64,000 bases of DNA, from assembly GCF_051622035.1 (NCBI RefSeq), contig NC_135359.1, positions 16,243,501 through 16,307,500 of the forward strand. The letters are read 5' to 3'. A program made the position numbers and the translations under genes. Of the stretch, positions 21,810 through 33,625 are shown one piece after another. Under the pieces are notes generated by a model. The model saw nothing but the letters and a program-made list of their open reading frames with translations, ran no database searches and was not told the origin of the DNA. The number at the start of each line of letters is the position of its first letter. Position 1 is the first letter of the stretch. Source of the stretch: Arctopsyche grandis. Taxonomy: Eukaryota; Arthropoda; Insecta; Trichoptera; Hydropsychidae.

Positions 21810-24800
21810 TTAATTTGATTTCTTATTGCCTTTGTTTCTTTTATTTTGATTCCCGTTTCTTTGATTGTTATTTTTGTCCTCGAAATCGGGATATTCCTTT
21901 TTCTGAAGACGCTCTCTCAGCCTTTGGCACTGTCGAGTCTCTCTAATCATATCTGACGGACACGATAGTTGCATCTCTCTCCAGATGCAATGGCTAAATC
22001 TCAATGTTGAAGGATTACAACGTTCGTTGACGACGTCAGTGTCATTTTTGAGAGATATAGAGGTAATATTCGTCGATGTCACAGAAATGTTCGCTGCGCT
22101 CGAACTATTCGCCGAGCTAGTGCTTACTGAATATTCCGTGTGGTTTTCGGCATCCTGAAAATACACACACAAAGGAATGTATGTGAGCATATTAAAGGTA
22201 TGGGATTTTCGATGGTTAATTTAATTCAAACGCGACTACGTGAACTGAGATAATTTGAAAGTAACTCACTTTTAGACATTTTTCTAATATATTATCAATG
22301 ATTTTCTTCTGCCATTCAGCATTTACTAATTCGTTTTTGACGAAAATCGTCGTGTTCTGTCTGGATATGTATCCTGCGCTATTAATCTGCAAAATTATCA
22401 CAAATTTCAACACTAAATTTAATCATAACAATGTTGATAAATAAATATATTACATAACATATTTTTTATTATATAAATTATAATATTTTGACAATTTTGA
22501 TACTTCGAATTCCGATTATGCTACGAACACACTAAATCGTACAGCAAGGATGTGCTTTTGGTTTCCAGCGGGGATGGGCGTATCTTCATATCATTGCTAA
22601 TTCGTACGATATATTATTATTATTTCGCCTACAATTCTTCAAATTTGAGAATCGATAGCTTTCAAATATACATATGTCAATACAAGGATAAAATACCACC
22701 GAAAACACTACAGGGGGGAGAGTTTTGTCATGGATCGCGATGATATAGATTAGGCGTGCAAAACTATCTAAATAAAAACACGTGACACATATCACCTTTA
22801 GTTCCATTAAAAATTAAAAAAAATTTTTTTTTGAAAAAGTTAAAACAAATAAAAAATGACTACGTTCAAGTTATGTTACATATAATATTACGAAAAAGAG
22901 GAAGATAATGAAAAGTAAACTGCTTTTCGATATTAGTAGTGTTTCGACAAATCAAAAATCAAACTATCAGTGACTGACAATATAAATAAAATATAACTAC
23001 AAATAAAATATTGCAAAATGCTACATTTTTTATTTAACAGAAATATATTTATATAATGCGCAATTTCTTTTATTCTAATGTGCAAAAGATTCGATCTTGG
23101 GAGCAAAGCTATTTTGTAAAATGCATCGTAAAGTGGTACCCATAATATAATATCTTTTGACTGATCAAATAATGCAAAAATACTGACCAATTAAATACAA
23201 CCCAAAACATCAACGATTAGCAATTCAAAATATACGATACAGTCGACAATTATATTTTGTGCAATAGTTTCTGAGATACGTTTATACGGCGTTTCCCATC
23301 GAATTGAGATTCGCATCGAATGAAAGTGCTCATCAAATCTAATTCAAATGCAAGATTTTTAGATCCGTTTTGCCAATTTTTTTGAATAAGCTTTGTAATT
23401 CAATAAACATTATTGCACATAAAAAATGGAAAATCCGGATTCTCTTCGATAATCTGTCCAGGTGCGAGGCGGCAGGCAATACAATATCAATTGCGTTGTG
23501 TTTGTGAGTCGAGCGAATTCCGATCACGTTTACTACCCCTGAACCAGCGAGAGCACAGCCCTTATCTCTTGCGAACGTGTACGTCTGTCGGGGATAATAA
23601 GTTCAGACATGTTTAAAACGCCTTATACGAAGCGACATTATCGTCTTATCACAACCGACTTCGGCGCTTTTAAAAGCTGTACAACGCGACAAAAGTTACA
23701 TATGAACGAAAAACATTTAACATTAAAAGCATTACCATCACTCTAATGTGTATAGTAAACACGATGATTTTCCCAGGCTAAAATCGACGATGCGAGTTTC
23801 ACATTTCATTCCTATACATAAATGCTGTTAATTCACAAGTTCTTCATTACAATCGGGGGCTCGGAAACAATCATCATCATTGAATTTCGTCCGACTAGCG
23901 CGTTAATGATGTTCTAAAATGACGCAAGCCTCATTACTATTTCACTGCAATAATGGGATACGTTTCGCGTGCGTGCGTAATAAAGTCTCGTTGAAACGGT
24001 CATAATTTGAATTGTCGAATATAATTGGAAATTGTAGCTCGATAATTTATCCGATCGTGTAAATTCCGATCCTTTATGAAATTTTATCATTATTCGCGCC
24101 CGAGCGAAATGCCATTATCTGGTAATGCGGATTATTGTGAATTTTTGTAAGCTGCCCGCGATTGCAAATGAATTTCAACAAATTTGAAAATTGAAATGGA
24201 TATTTAATGCATTTTGTAAATTTTCACTATAGAATTTGAATATTAATGTGTGATAATAGAAAAATGAGATATCGCATTTTTTCAAAACCATTTGCAAAGT
24301 TTTATGTAAATGAAATTTTGAGGTGTCATTTACAAAATTTGAAATATTTCAAGTGAAAAATTAATATGCTATATACTATATATGTATGTTTATTGTACAT
24401 AAATATTTAATAGAAAATACAACGTAAAACCAAGTATTAATGTACCAAAAGTGAGTATTGAAATCAATTTTTAGATGTTTTTTCTATTGATTGTGATTTT
24501 TTATTGCAATAAAAAATCACGACTACTAGAAAAAAATATTTGACTATTAAATCCAATACTCACTTCTGGCACAGCAATACTAGATTTTGATTTAAAGACT
24601 GCAGTAGCCAAAAGTCACTAAAATTTGCGCATTATTTTAATCGCTCATATATCATAAACGCAAAGAAATTAATAAAAATCATTACCATATCTCAAATTTA
24701 GTATAGATTGATTATTTAATTTCCTTTCTGGTATTTTTTTTGTTGCGTAGTGTTATCAAATATAAATCTTAAATAATTATTGTCACCTAACGTATACATA

Positions 24801-27800
24801 TTATTCCTATAGGACAATCGTGTTTTCCATAAATATTTTTACTTAATTAAAATTTTACATTGTGGTACATGAATAATGGTATGGTATGATATGAATACTT
24901 TAATTATACATATATGAAGTATATACATAGATAAAGTATTGTATTCGTGAGAAGTTTAAACGAGATTTTGACTGATTTGTATCCAGTATCGATCTTTAGA
25001 TTTATTTATTATTTTTATAATAACAATAAAAATAATATGACCTGACAGGTTGCTCCAAAGTGTCACACCATTCTTTCAAAAAAAGAAAAGAACAATAAAA
25101 ATTACCTCATTCATCATTCATCTCATTCATTCTTCTCATTCATCTCATTCAAATAGACTCGTGTTGAATGTCATGAAACTGACCAGCTCATCAACATTGA
25201 ACAATTGAACAGGTCCAAATGTTCATCCATTGCATTAAGTAACCGGAAAGCCTTTACAAGAGACGAATTATTGAAAGCAGACGTTTTCGCATCAATAGGT
25301 TTGAAAAGTAAATGATGACGTAAAGCTCTACCACATTCAGGCGCCGAAAATTTAAATTCCAATACAATCGAAGAGTTGTCAATTCTTTCCTTTAATACTC
25401 CAAAGAAATATTTGGAAATGGCAATAATTCTTCTCGAAGATAGTGAGTCAAAGCCTAGCATACCTTGTAAAAAGGCAGTGGGAAATAAATAGGGGTAATA
25501 TTTATATCTCCTCATATAAAGACATCCAATAAACTGTTTTTGAACTCTTTCTATCAAGAGAGAGAATTTAATTTCAGTGCGACTCCAAATCATAGATCAT
25601 GTTTTAATGCTATATGTGCAATTACATTTTCAGTTAACGTATAATTTTCATTAAATATACATTATTTCGTATGGATATGTATATTATAATATAAAATATG
25701 AATTACTCAATACCTACGATGATCTGAATTATCGGAATCTTTTCCATGTTGCAATTGCATGTACAGTATATCGGATACTCGTACGTACGGTTTTATACGT
25801 ACAATATTCGAATTTCAAACAAACTGCAAACCGACAAACAGTTCAGTAAAGGCTGCAGATAACCGAATTACGGGTTTGCGAGGTATCGGTTCGACGGAAA
25901 CGATTGTCATTCGGCGCACGTATAGCAGTTCGCGCGGTTGTTACACCACAAGACTTAAACCGAACCGAACTCACGTGAAAATAACTCTGAATCGGGATGG
26001 GGTAACTTACGCTCGGACGACGCGATCTTACCGCACCGCTGAAACGCTGAAAAGGTTAAACTCCCTTCATTTATATTCTTACCAAATTTTTTTTGCGGGC
26101 CACGCACTCCATCGCGCACTGAAATGTACACATACACAAAAAAAGATTAATTAAATTTTTCATATAAAATGTAAGCGAGGTAAGTAAATTAATTACATTA
26201 GAAAACTTACCACTAAGTCGTCTTTGGATTTACCAACTTTGCGACAGTTGAACATGTCGAATGGTTCGCTATCGGCAGCTTTCGCAGCTCGATTTCTGCG
26301 AATTTCAGCGAAACATTCCCGACGTATTTCCTTGAGTGCATCTCCGTGCATTTTCAGATCATCCCTGTCGCCGCAACACGTTCTTTGGAATCGGTTGTTG
26401 CCTGAATTTGAGCTCTGGGTTGGCCTCGGTGGTCTAAAGTATCAGTAATATCATTTTATTCATGTATCCAAACGCACAATAAGAGGCTTTTAATAAAATA
26501 CAGAAACATGTACAAACATACATATATGAGCACACACACTCATATACAAATATAAATATATTCACGTACATATTAAAAGAAAATAGTTATAAATAATTAA
26601 AATATAGCATATATAAGTTGGAGTTAAAAAAGTCAATCAAATCATAATGCTCATTGCCAAACCTAATCAATCTGGGGATCGGAGAATGGAGATGATAACT
26701 ACGATGAGAATTACTGTAATTTACAGACTACTGCAGAGATCGAATAAAACAAAGAGGAACTTTTAGTTAGTTGGAAAACACATTCAAATATAAGGACAAT
26801 CAATAAGAGAATTTCAAAGTTTTTAGAAAAATATCAAAAAAACTAATGATTCTTCTATCTATCATATTATTATTCGTCAATTACATATATTATTCATAAA
26901 ATAAATGTTTTCTGAAACTTGATACGAGGACAAAATTTATAAAAAAATCTTCATAAATATTTTTTTGATCTACGCTTGTTTTACTAAGCAGATGTCACTT
27001 AAGTCCGTTAGAATAAAAACAAACTATACCACAATGCAAAATAGTACGTATAACATTTTCAGAATCAATAACACCATAGCATAACTTATAAATCTTATTT
27101 GATTAGATTTAGACTAGATAAAATGAAAGTGAATCAATTGTTTGTTGGTATATTCAATCACTCTTTGAAAATACTATGCATTGTATGATATATATGTATG
27201 TATGTATATATTTATAATTATATGATTCTAGAAATTATAGTTTCACCGCTCGAGGCTTTCCATCGGCAAATGATTGGGTGAAATCCACGTATCATCATGT
27301 GTATCACAGTTATAATTAATATCTGTCAATAGCGATACTAATAAAATGAGTATGCATGTTAATACATAGCAGTCGTCGTTAATAGCAAAACAGGTATTGT
27401 ATTTTTATTGTATGATATACTTGTAATAAATTTAGTTTCTAATTGTAAAAAAAAACACACTAACGTTCTGCAATTTGTGTTCTTTTCAGTAGTAGTACTT
27501 GAAGGATTAGGAGTAGTAGTTGTTATAGAAGCAGAAGTTGTTGGTGAAGCAGTAGAAGTAGTTTTATTGGAAGTCTGTTTGGCATTTTCGGTATCTCTAG
27601 CAATCCTGTTGTGTGTTGGGGTGTAAATGTTTTCATAATTTTCAATATAGTCAATACCATCCATGTAATCTTCTTGAAGAATTATATCTGTAATAAAAAT
27701 TTATATTAAAATTTATGTTATTCATATTGTTAGTTGTTACAACAGTTGATTTACATAAATTCAAGGAATTGTTGAGTTCAAATCGTTTACTGTTGACAAT

Positions 27801-28363
27801 TTGAATGGTAACTAGATCAACAGGATTCTTAACATTCCTTTCTTGAATTTCTGTATTGAAATAAGAAGAATTTAAAAATATTTTACTTTATATAGAGTTT
27901 ATAATACATGTTTAACTATCCTTATACATGTACATATGAACATACATATATACATATGTATTTATTAAATATTCATAATTTTTCAACAATGCACATATTA
28001 CATATATGTATGTATATAACGTCATGAATTTTTTAGCATATTAACATTCATAAAATGTGTTCAAATTCCATTTGGAATAATTTTATATACTATTGAATAT
28101 TACATCAACTTCTCTTTCTACTTGGCATTTCAAAGGTTATCGTTCGAGTACATACGGAATGAAATTTTCCTAACAAACGTTTATGGAACGATTTTCCGGT
28201 TGTTACATTATATACGTTACGTTGTTTCATATTTGTATCATTGTCATGTACGACCTCAAGTGGTCGTGTTTGACTTACTGAAATCGGTGTCGGACCAGTC
28301 GTAACCGAAGGCCAGTGTCGCCAAAAATGTGGGACAGCATAGTAGAAGCAATATTTTTTTCAT
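21810..28363 (-). CDS. Odorant-binding protein, OBP59a-like (general odorant-binding protein 71 type), 7 exons
   Basis: Exons, 5' to 3' on the minus strand: 28363-28279, 27850-27755, 27687-27465, 26433-26211, 26118-26083, 22386-22270, 22154-21810. All junctions are GT-AG with matching phase, giving 374 codons plus TAA. Exon 1 encodes a hydrophobic signal peptide (MKKILLLL...), so the product is secreted. Residues about 95-150 are a Thr/Ser/Pro-rich linker. The core cysteines read C175, C210-x3-C214, C258, C316-x8-C325: the C-x3-C and C-x8-C spacings are the OBP signature. Additional cysteines at 154, 155, 198, 306 and 336 and the CIWREMQLSCP block resemble the OBP59a group. A Ser/Asn/Thr-rich stretch lengthens the C4-C5 interval, and the C-terminus is a basic Asn/Lys tail. 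OBPs bind small ligands in sensillar lymph; Drosophila Obp59a is known to be needed for humidity sensing. The subfamily call is from memory of the motif, without alignment. Confidence 0.8.
22615..22765 (+). repeat. Dispersed repeat S, copy 2
   Basis: Core TGTCAATACAAGGATAAAAT with CACCGAAAACACT, ending ATAGATTAGGCGTGC. Inside the large OBP intron. Confidence 0.6.
24433..24582. mobile_element. Loopless palindromic element (about 150 bp)
   Basis: Two arms of about 74 bp meet at 24,506/24,507. The central 28 bp (GTGATTTTTTATTG and its complement) is a perfect palindrome. Outer words AGTATT..TGT and AAGTGAGTATTG occur inverted at both ends. It lies in the large OBP intron. Confidence 0.75.
25171..25593 (-). 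mobile_element. Non-LTR retrotransposon ORF2 C-terminal fragment
   Basis: A 140-codon frame. The start, E(I/L)...LLIERVQKQFIGCLY, matches the region after the RT in many LINEs, where an LE-x-VQK-x-F motif precedes the C-terminus. SLSSRRIIAISKYFFGVLK and the late SLVKAFRLLNAMDEHLDLF also fit. It lies inside the large OBP intron in the same orientation. The ATG of the frame is not a real start. Confidence 0.55.
26083..26118 (-). other. 36-bp micro-exon of the OBP59a-like gene
   Basis: Twelve codons (CAMECVARKKNL) lie between a TTTCAG acceptor and a GTAAGA donor. Both flanking exons join in phase 0: DDLV before and INSAGY after. The exon carries C2 and C3 of the OBP fold, spaced C-x3-C, so without it the predicted protein would lack two of six disulfide cysteines. 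It is too short for most ORF-based gene finders. Confidence 0.8.
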
Positions 28364-28461
28364 GACGAGAGGTCAACGTGCCACTTTTAGAATAAAATAA
28401 AAAACAAACCGACCAAACGACCAACTCGCGAAACGACAGTGCGGCACTAAATTGAAATGTC

Positions 28462-28498
28462 GACTAAAACATTCGATCGGGATCGTTTCTCTTATATA
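28462..28498 (-). promoter_or_regulatory. Candidate core promoter of the OBP59a-like gene
   Basis: On the minus strand TATATAAG lies at 28,498-28,491. About 30 bases downstream is an initiator-like TTAGTC around 28,465, which would leave a 5' leader of about 100 bases before the ATG at 28,363. Motif and spacing are seen in the sequence; the transcription start is inferred. Confidence 0.5.
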
Positions 28499-28519
28499 CC
28501 GACTCTCTCCGGAAAAAAG

Positions 28520-29267
28520 TAATAAATAAATATAAATATAAAGTGTCCAAAAAATAAATTCGTTGAAATTAGAGAATCATTACGATTACAATCCGATCCA
28601 CTACAAAAATGCTTCGGAAAATCCCCGGAAAATGCGCATAAATTAACTGGTTTTTGTTATGATTTATAACACTCATATTTACACAGTAAATTGATGCCTT
28701 AGTTGTCATTTATATTTTTATACACATATACATATGTACATATGTATATAATGACAATCGCATCTATTCCACGATTGGTTTTTAAATTCATACTTTGCTC
28801 TTGAAACCCACAAAATAATAATAAAAATCTAATTAAATGTAATAAACGAGACTCGGAAATATAAAAATGAAAGTGTGCACTATTTTATATAAAAATAGAT
28901 CAAATATTTACTGCCACTATCAAGTGTTAACATTTGAAAAGAATTATTTTACCACACCGGATATGTCTAATGATTTACATTTGCATTGTAAATATGCACA
29001 AAAGCGTATTTGCCGGTTACATTTTATATAATAACAATGAATCAACGACTGGATCGTTGGATTTACCTTGCCTTACTTGCATATACATATGTATGCACAT
29101 GCATATGTATGTTATACATACATATATACATATAAATAAATATGTAGATTGATTTTAAATTGTGATATTATGTATGTAGTATAGTAATATTATTTGATAT
29201 GACATAAATGGGAGTGAAAAAGGAAAAATAATTCATAATAAAATAATTTCGGTACATAAATATAATA
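28520..29267. other. Upstream of the OBP promoter; AT-rich with CATATG arrays
   Basis: Microsatellite-like CATATGTACATATG at 28,725 and 29,080-29,140. No exon is recognisable. Confidence 0.35.
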
Positions 29268-29800
29268 AATGCCACTTTGCCTGAAGAAAAAGATCTTCGA
29301 TCAATGTGTTTTGCCAGTGATGACGTATGAATATGAAACTTGGACATTGAACGCCAGTTTGTACACAGACTACAATGCACTCACAGAAGTATGGAACGCT
29401 GTTTGCTCGGCATAACGAGGAACGACCGGAAGCGAAATACATGGGTGAGAAGTATGACAAGGGTTTTGGATATAGTGGATAGAGTGAAAATATTGAAATG
29501 ACAATAGGCGGGCCACGTGGCTAGAAGAATGGACGAAAGGTGGATAAAAGAAGAGCTAGAATGGTACTCGAGAGAATGCAAAAGGGTAAAAGGAAGACCG
29601 CAGGGAAGATGGGTAGACGAAATTAGGTAAATGTGTAGAGTGAGATGGATTGACGACGGATGGAAGACCTCAAGGAAGATGGGTAGAATGAGATGGATGA
29701 GAGTTGCCCAAAACAGAGACGAGTGGAAGCGTGTTGGAGAGGCCTTCATGCATCAGTGGATGCCGAATGGCTGTAGACGATGATGATGATGATGATATAA
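29268..29800 (+). mobile_element. RTE-clade tail (copy C) with GAT microsatellite end
   Basis: The longest copy. It starts with FDQCVLPVMTYEYETWTL, the typical RTE C-terminal motif after the RT, and continues to RRMDERWIKEELEWYSREC, KGRPQGRWVDEIR and WKRVGEAFMHQW. It ends in (GATGAT)n, the usual RTE 3' tail. Part of the grammar is duplicated internally near 29,645-29,700. Confidence 0.85.
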
Positions 29801-31213
29801 TAGCATCTGAAATTTGAATCAATATATGAAATTATAGGTACGTCAAACATAAACCCTTTACATTATTTCATAAATGTATATGAACAATTCTCGGTATTCC
29901 GATAAATTGACAGTCGAAATGTAGAATCTATGTCGATTTATAATCGACACCATAGCAAATTTTATATAGTATTATTTGAATAACGGAATCATCACAGAAT
30001 TCAAATAGGAAGTGATAAACCATTTTAATGCATTTAATTTTTTTTGGTTAGTAATTTTTATGTTGTATATATTTGACCTGAATGATGAAGGCGATGCCGT
30101 TATGAAAGTGGTTAACAGCGATCTGTGTTGACACGAGACACGATTTCAAGAATTCTCAGAGTTAAAAAAAAAATAAACAAATAAAAAATGAAATATTTAG
30201 TTCACTCCTCTCCGTTTAAAACCTTGACTTTGGCCATTGGATGCAATTGACACAACAGACTACGTTTATCGCTAAACTCGATAAGTGCCAACGTCCACTC
30301 AGGGTCGTTCTAAAGCAAACATTTTTTTTCGCGAACACCAAACACTGATCAAAGCGAATTTCTTCAAATATGATTTATCCTCGAATAAACAAAACTCTTA
30401 TATAAGTTTGTTTGCTCCCATCTTTCGGGTCAATCTTTAAATTTCAATGAATTTATACGTTGCAGAATCAGTAGTATCAAACTTTCCTTTAGCTCTCCGC
30501 AATCGTCAAAATCCCATCCAGATACTATAGTCAAAAGTAGTCTGATCTAGTTGGTAAGACTAGATTTAGCTCAGTGAGCTACGACAAGAACATCTCCGGT
30601 CGCATCCCGGCAATAACACTAAATCACCCCCAACAATGCACCCCCCGGGATCATTAACGTGCACGCGGTCCAACTTATATGGGGGTGAGGAGGGGAGGGT
30701 GGACGATAGCTGAACGTCTATCCAGGATGTGAAAGTTCTCCAATTGACATTACACGCCTGAGCAACATCGTGCCAAACATATGCGATTTAATTAAAACAA
30801 GCTCAGCGCGGTGCATAATGCGATGAATGAAATGCTTACGTATGTATTTAAAGGGGTGTACATATGTACAAATAGTTGGTTTACGCATCTAACCCGATAA
30901 TTTTAAATATTGTTCTCGAGCTTTGGTACGCTTTCTGGTTGATGGGTCAAAACGAGAGCGTTTAGTTGCAAGTTGTAGCCTCTTAACGAGTGCCTTGGTC
31001 AGTTAAACCGAGATGAAACGACGCAGATAACAATGATGGTGCAATAAATCGAGTTTACGAAACGGAACCCTCTTAGATACGCAACCGTTTTCCTCCTTCT
31101 CCTACTCCTATTTTAGTTGACCAGTGTCCAACACTCGTAAGTATGTACATAAGTACTTACAACTATAAAAGATCTTATGAAATAATATTAATATAATAAT
31201 ATAATACATAATT
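29801..31213. other. Unique region (30,080-31,130) ahead of the LINE
   Basis: GC-balanced and repeat-poor, with a tRNA-like A-box/B-box pair near 30,568-30,609 that I do not accept as a tRNA. Last 60 bases are ATAATAT repeats abutting the LINE 5' break. Confidence 0.35.
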
Positions 31214-33625
31214 ATGTTTGGGGACTGGAATTTTAATTGGTTACAGACAGAAGAATTTTATGTAAAAAAGTTGAGAAATTGGGTAAATGAATTGGGTTTT
31301 AAACAAAAAGTGACGGAAGCAACGAGAGTGAATAATTTATCAAGCTCTCTCATTGATTTGGTTATAACGAATATAATGGATCTGCGGTGTGAGGTGAAAG
31401 ATGTACCGAAAATAGGAGACCATTCTATTGTCAACATGTTTTTGGGACAGCGGTTTAGTAACGGAGGACTTAAAAATATGCAGGTGACTGAAAGAGAAAA
31501 CATTGATTATCAATTGATGAATGAATTGTTAAAGGAGTGTGTATGGGGAAAGGATGGTGATAGTGTGAATGAAATGTGGGAGATAATGTATCGTAATATA
31601 ACATATTCTAAAAGTAAATGCGTAAAAACCACAAGAATCATGCATAAGCATAAGCTGAAACCTTGGTTTACCAAGGAAGTAAAGGAAAGCTTAGTTGATA
31701 AGAATGTTAGTTATAAAAGATATAAAATTATTAAGGCTATGGATGGAATCCAATTAGAAAAGGCTTGGTTAGAGTATAAAAGAAAGAGGAATAAATGTGT
31801 GAATGTTTTACGTAATGCGAAGAGGGATTGGCATGAAAGAAATATTGATGGTGCAAAAAAAGATCCCACAAAAATGTGGCGAATAATTAAAACTTTGATT
31901 TCCGGGGGAAAAAATGTTTCTTTGAATGAATTAGAAGTCGAGGGAGTAGTATATAATGATAAAGAGGATATGGTTGAAAGATTGAATGAGTTTTACATCA
32001 ATAGTGTGAATGATATAGTTAATTCAATACAAACAAGGCATAATAGTGTGAATGATGATATTAACTTGGGTTTAAATAAGTTTGAAAGGTTTAAATTAGT
32101 GGAAATGGAGGGATTAAATGGTGTATTGAAGGGCATGAAATCAGTTTCTAGTATGGATGGATTGACTCTAGATATTTTAATCAACACTTGGGATATGGTT
32201 GGACCTCAGTTACTGAAATTAATAAATGAATCGTTAGAAGTGGGATCCGTCCCGGATGCATGGAAGGTGTCTACTATTGTACCGGTACCAAAGGTTACGG
32301 GCACACATAAAGCCAGTGAAATGAGGCCCATCAATATGTTACCGATTGTTGAGAAGATGCTGGAGGAAATCGTTATGATTCAATTGAAAGAGTTCATTAG
32401 TATAAATGATTGTTTGGTTGTGGAACAGTCTGGATTTAGAGTGAAACATTCAACAGAAACCGCTATCCAATTGGTGGTTTCTGATTGGATGGAGACGATG
32501 GATGAATCTAGCATGGTTGTTGGAGCAGTTTTTCTAGATTTTAAGCGAGCGTTCGAGACAGTAGATAGGAATATTTTATTACAAAAATTATATAAGTTAG
32601 GAATAAATGGTATAGTATTAAAGTGGCTTCAATCATACTTAAATAATAGAAGGCAAAGAGTAAAAATTGATAAGGTGTTATCCTCTGAATATGTAACACC
32701 TCATGGAGTGCCACAAGGGTCCAAATTGGGACCCTTATTATTTATATTATATATAAACGATATTGTTAAGGTAATTAAGATGTGTAAAATACATTTGTTT
32801 GCAGATGATACATTGATATATATAATTGGAAAGAATGTTGATGTAATGTCTGAGATTTTAAATATAGAATTAAATTATGTGAATGACTGGTTGTGTGAAA
32901 ATAAATTAAAGTTGAATGTGAATAAAACAAAAATGATGTGGTTGAATGGTAAAAATAAAAATATATTGAATGAAATTAGAATTAATGATAAGTTAATTGA
33001 AAAAGTTGAAAATATAAAATACTTAGGTGTATACATAGATTCAGGACTAAATTTTAAAATGCACGCTGACTATATAATAAAAAAAATGGCTAGAAAAGTT
33101 GGTGTATTATGTAGATTAAGAAATATTTTAAGTAAAAAAAGTAAAATTTTAGTGTTTAATTCAATTGTCTTGCCACATGTGGTTTATTGTGCCACTGTGC
33201 TTAATTTGTTTAGTGGCCAAGATTTAGAAAAAATGCAAAAAATACAGAATAAAGCTATGAGAGCTATTTTGAATGTGAGTAGATTTAAGAGTATTGGAAG
33301 TATGTTAGATGAATTAGGATGGATGAGTATTAGAATTAGTCTAAATATTAGTACATTGTCTTTTGTTTATAAGTTAGATCATAAGTTATTACCTAAGTAT
33401 TTTGATGATTATATAATAAGGAATAGAGATAAACATAGTTTTTATACTAGAAATAAGGACAAACTAGTTGTAAGTAGAGTAAGAAAGAATAAGACGGCTG
33501 GGGGTGTTTTTCACAGGGGTGTGCTCATGTATAATGCCCTCCCTGAGTGCGTCAGGTCTGCTAAAAACATGGATGCATTCCTGCGAGGTGCGAAGAGACA
33601 CCTCTGTGAGGGACAGTACATATAA
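31214..33625 (+). CDS. Endonuclease/reverse transcriptase ORF2 (partial, 803 codons)
   Basis: Protein of the truncated LINE. It would nick target DNA and copy the element's RNA there (target-primed reverse transcription). The RT palm motifs are intact, including the FADD box; the endonuclease has lost its N-terminal half, so target nicking is not expected. The first ATG of the frame lies just upstream of the GDWN motif and is probably not a native start, because intact family members have more than 100 residues before this point. Confidence 0.85.
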   Translation: MFGDWNFNWLQTEEFYVKKLRNWVNELGFKQKVTEATRVNNLSSSLIDLVITNIMDLRCEVKDVPKIGDHSIVNMFLGQRFSNGGLKNMQVTERENIDYQLMNELLKECVWGKDGDSVNEMWEIMYRNITYSKSKCVKTTRIMHKHKLKPWFTKEVKESLVDKNVSYKRYKIIKAMDGIQLEKAWLEYKRKRNKCVNVLRNAKRDWHERNIDGAKKDPTKMWRIIKTLISGGKNVSLNELEVEGVVYNDKEDMVERLNEFYINSVNDIVNSIQTRHNSVNDDINLGLNKFERFKLVEMEGLNGVLKGMKSVSSMDGLTLDILINTWDMVGPQLLKLINESLEVGSVPDAWKVSTIVPVPKVTGTHKASEMRPINMLPIVEKMLEEIVMIQLKEFISINDCLVVEQSGFRVKHSTETAIQLVVSDWMETMDESSMVVGAVFLDFKRAFETVDRNILLQKLYKLGINGIVLKWLQSYLNNRRQRVKIDKVLSSEYVTPHGVPQGSKLGPLLFILYINDIVKVIKMCKIHLFADDTLIYIIGKNVDVMSEILNIELNYVNDWLCENKLKLNVNKTKMMWLNGKNKNILNEIRINDKLIEKVENIKYLGVYIDSGLNFKMHADYIIKKMARKVGVLCRLRNILSKKSKILVFNSIVLPHVVYCATVLNLFSGQDLEKMQKIQNKAMRAILNVSRFKSIGSMLDELGWMSIRISLNISTLSFVYKLDHKLLPKYFDDYIIRNRDKHSFYTRNKDKLVVSRVRKNKTAGGVFHRGVLMYNALPECVRSAKNMDAFLRGAKRHLCEGQYI

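Larger units (their letters stand above)
22387..26082 (-). other. 3.7-kb intron of the OBP59a-like gene with a unique island and inserted elements
   Basis: The intron separates the C-x3-C micro-exon from the C258 exon. It holds a dispersed-repeat copy (22,615-22,765), a unique GC-balanced island (about 23,280-24,180), a fold-back element (24,433-24,582) and a LINE fragment in the same orientation as the gene (25,171-25,593). The rest is AT-rich and shows nothing further. Confidence 0.6.

Noticed and set aside
25759..26154. 131-codon plus-strand frame
   Set aside because: It has no domain and runs antisense over the OBP micro-exon, which has clear splice sites and phase.
29381..29749. 122-codon minus-strand frame beginning MKAS
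   Set aside because: It is the antisense shadow of an RTE tail; similar frames at 10.5 and 34.1 kb have the same cause.
30568..30609. tRNA-like TAGCTCAGTGAG and GGTCGCATCCC pair
   Set aside because: The B box lacks the TTC core, no acceptor stem pairs, and the distance is marginal.
31258..32187. Minus-strand frames within the LINE
   Set aside because: Antisense shadows of the 803-codon ORF.
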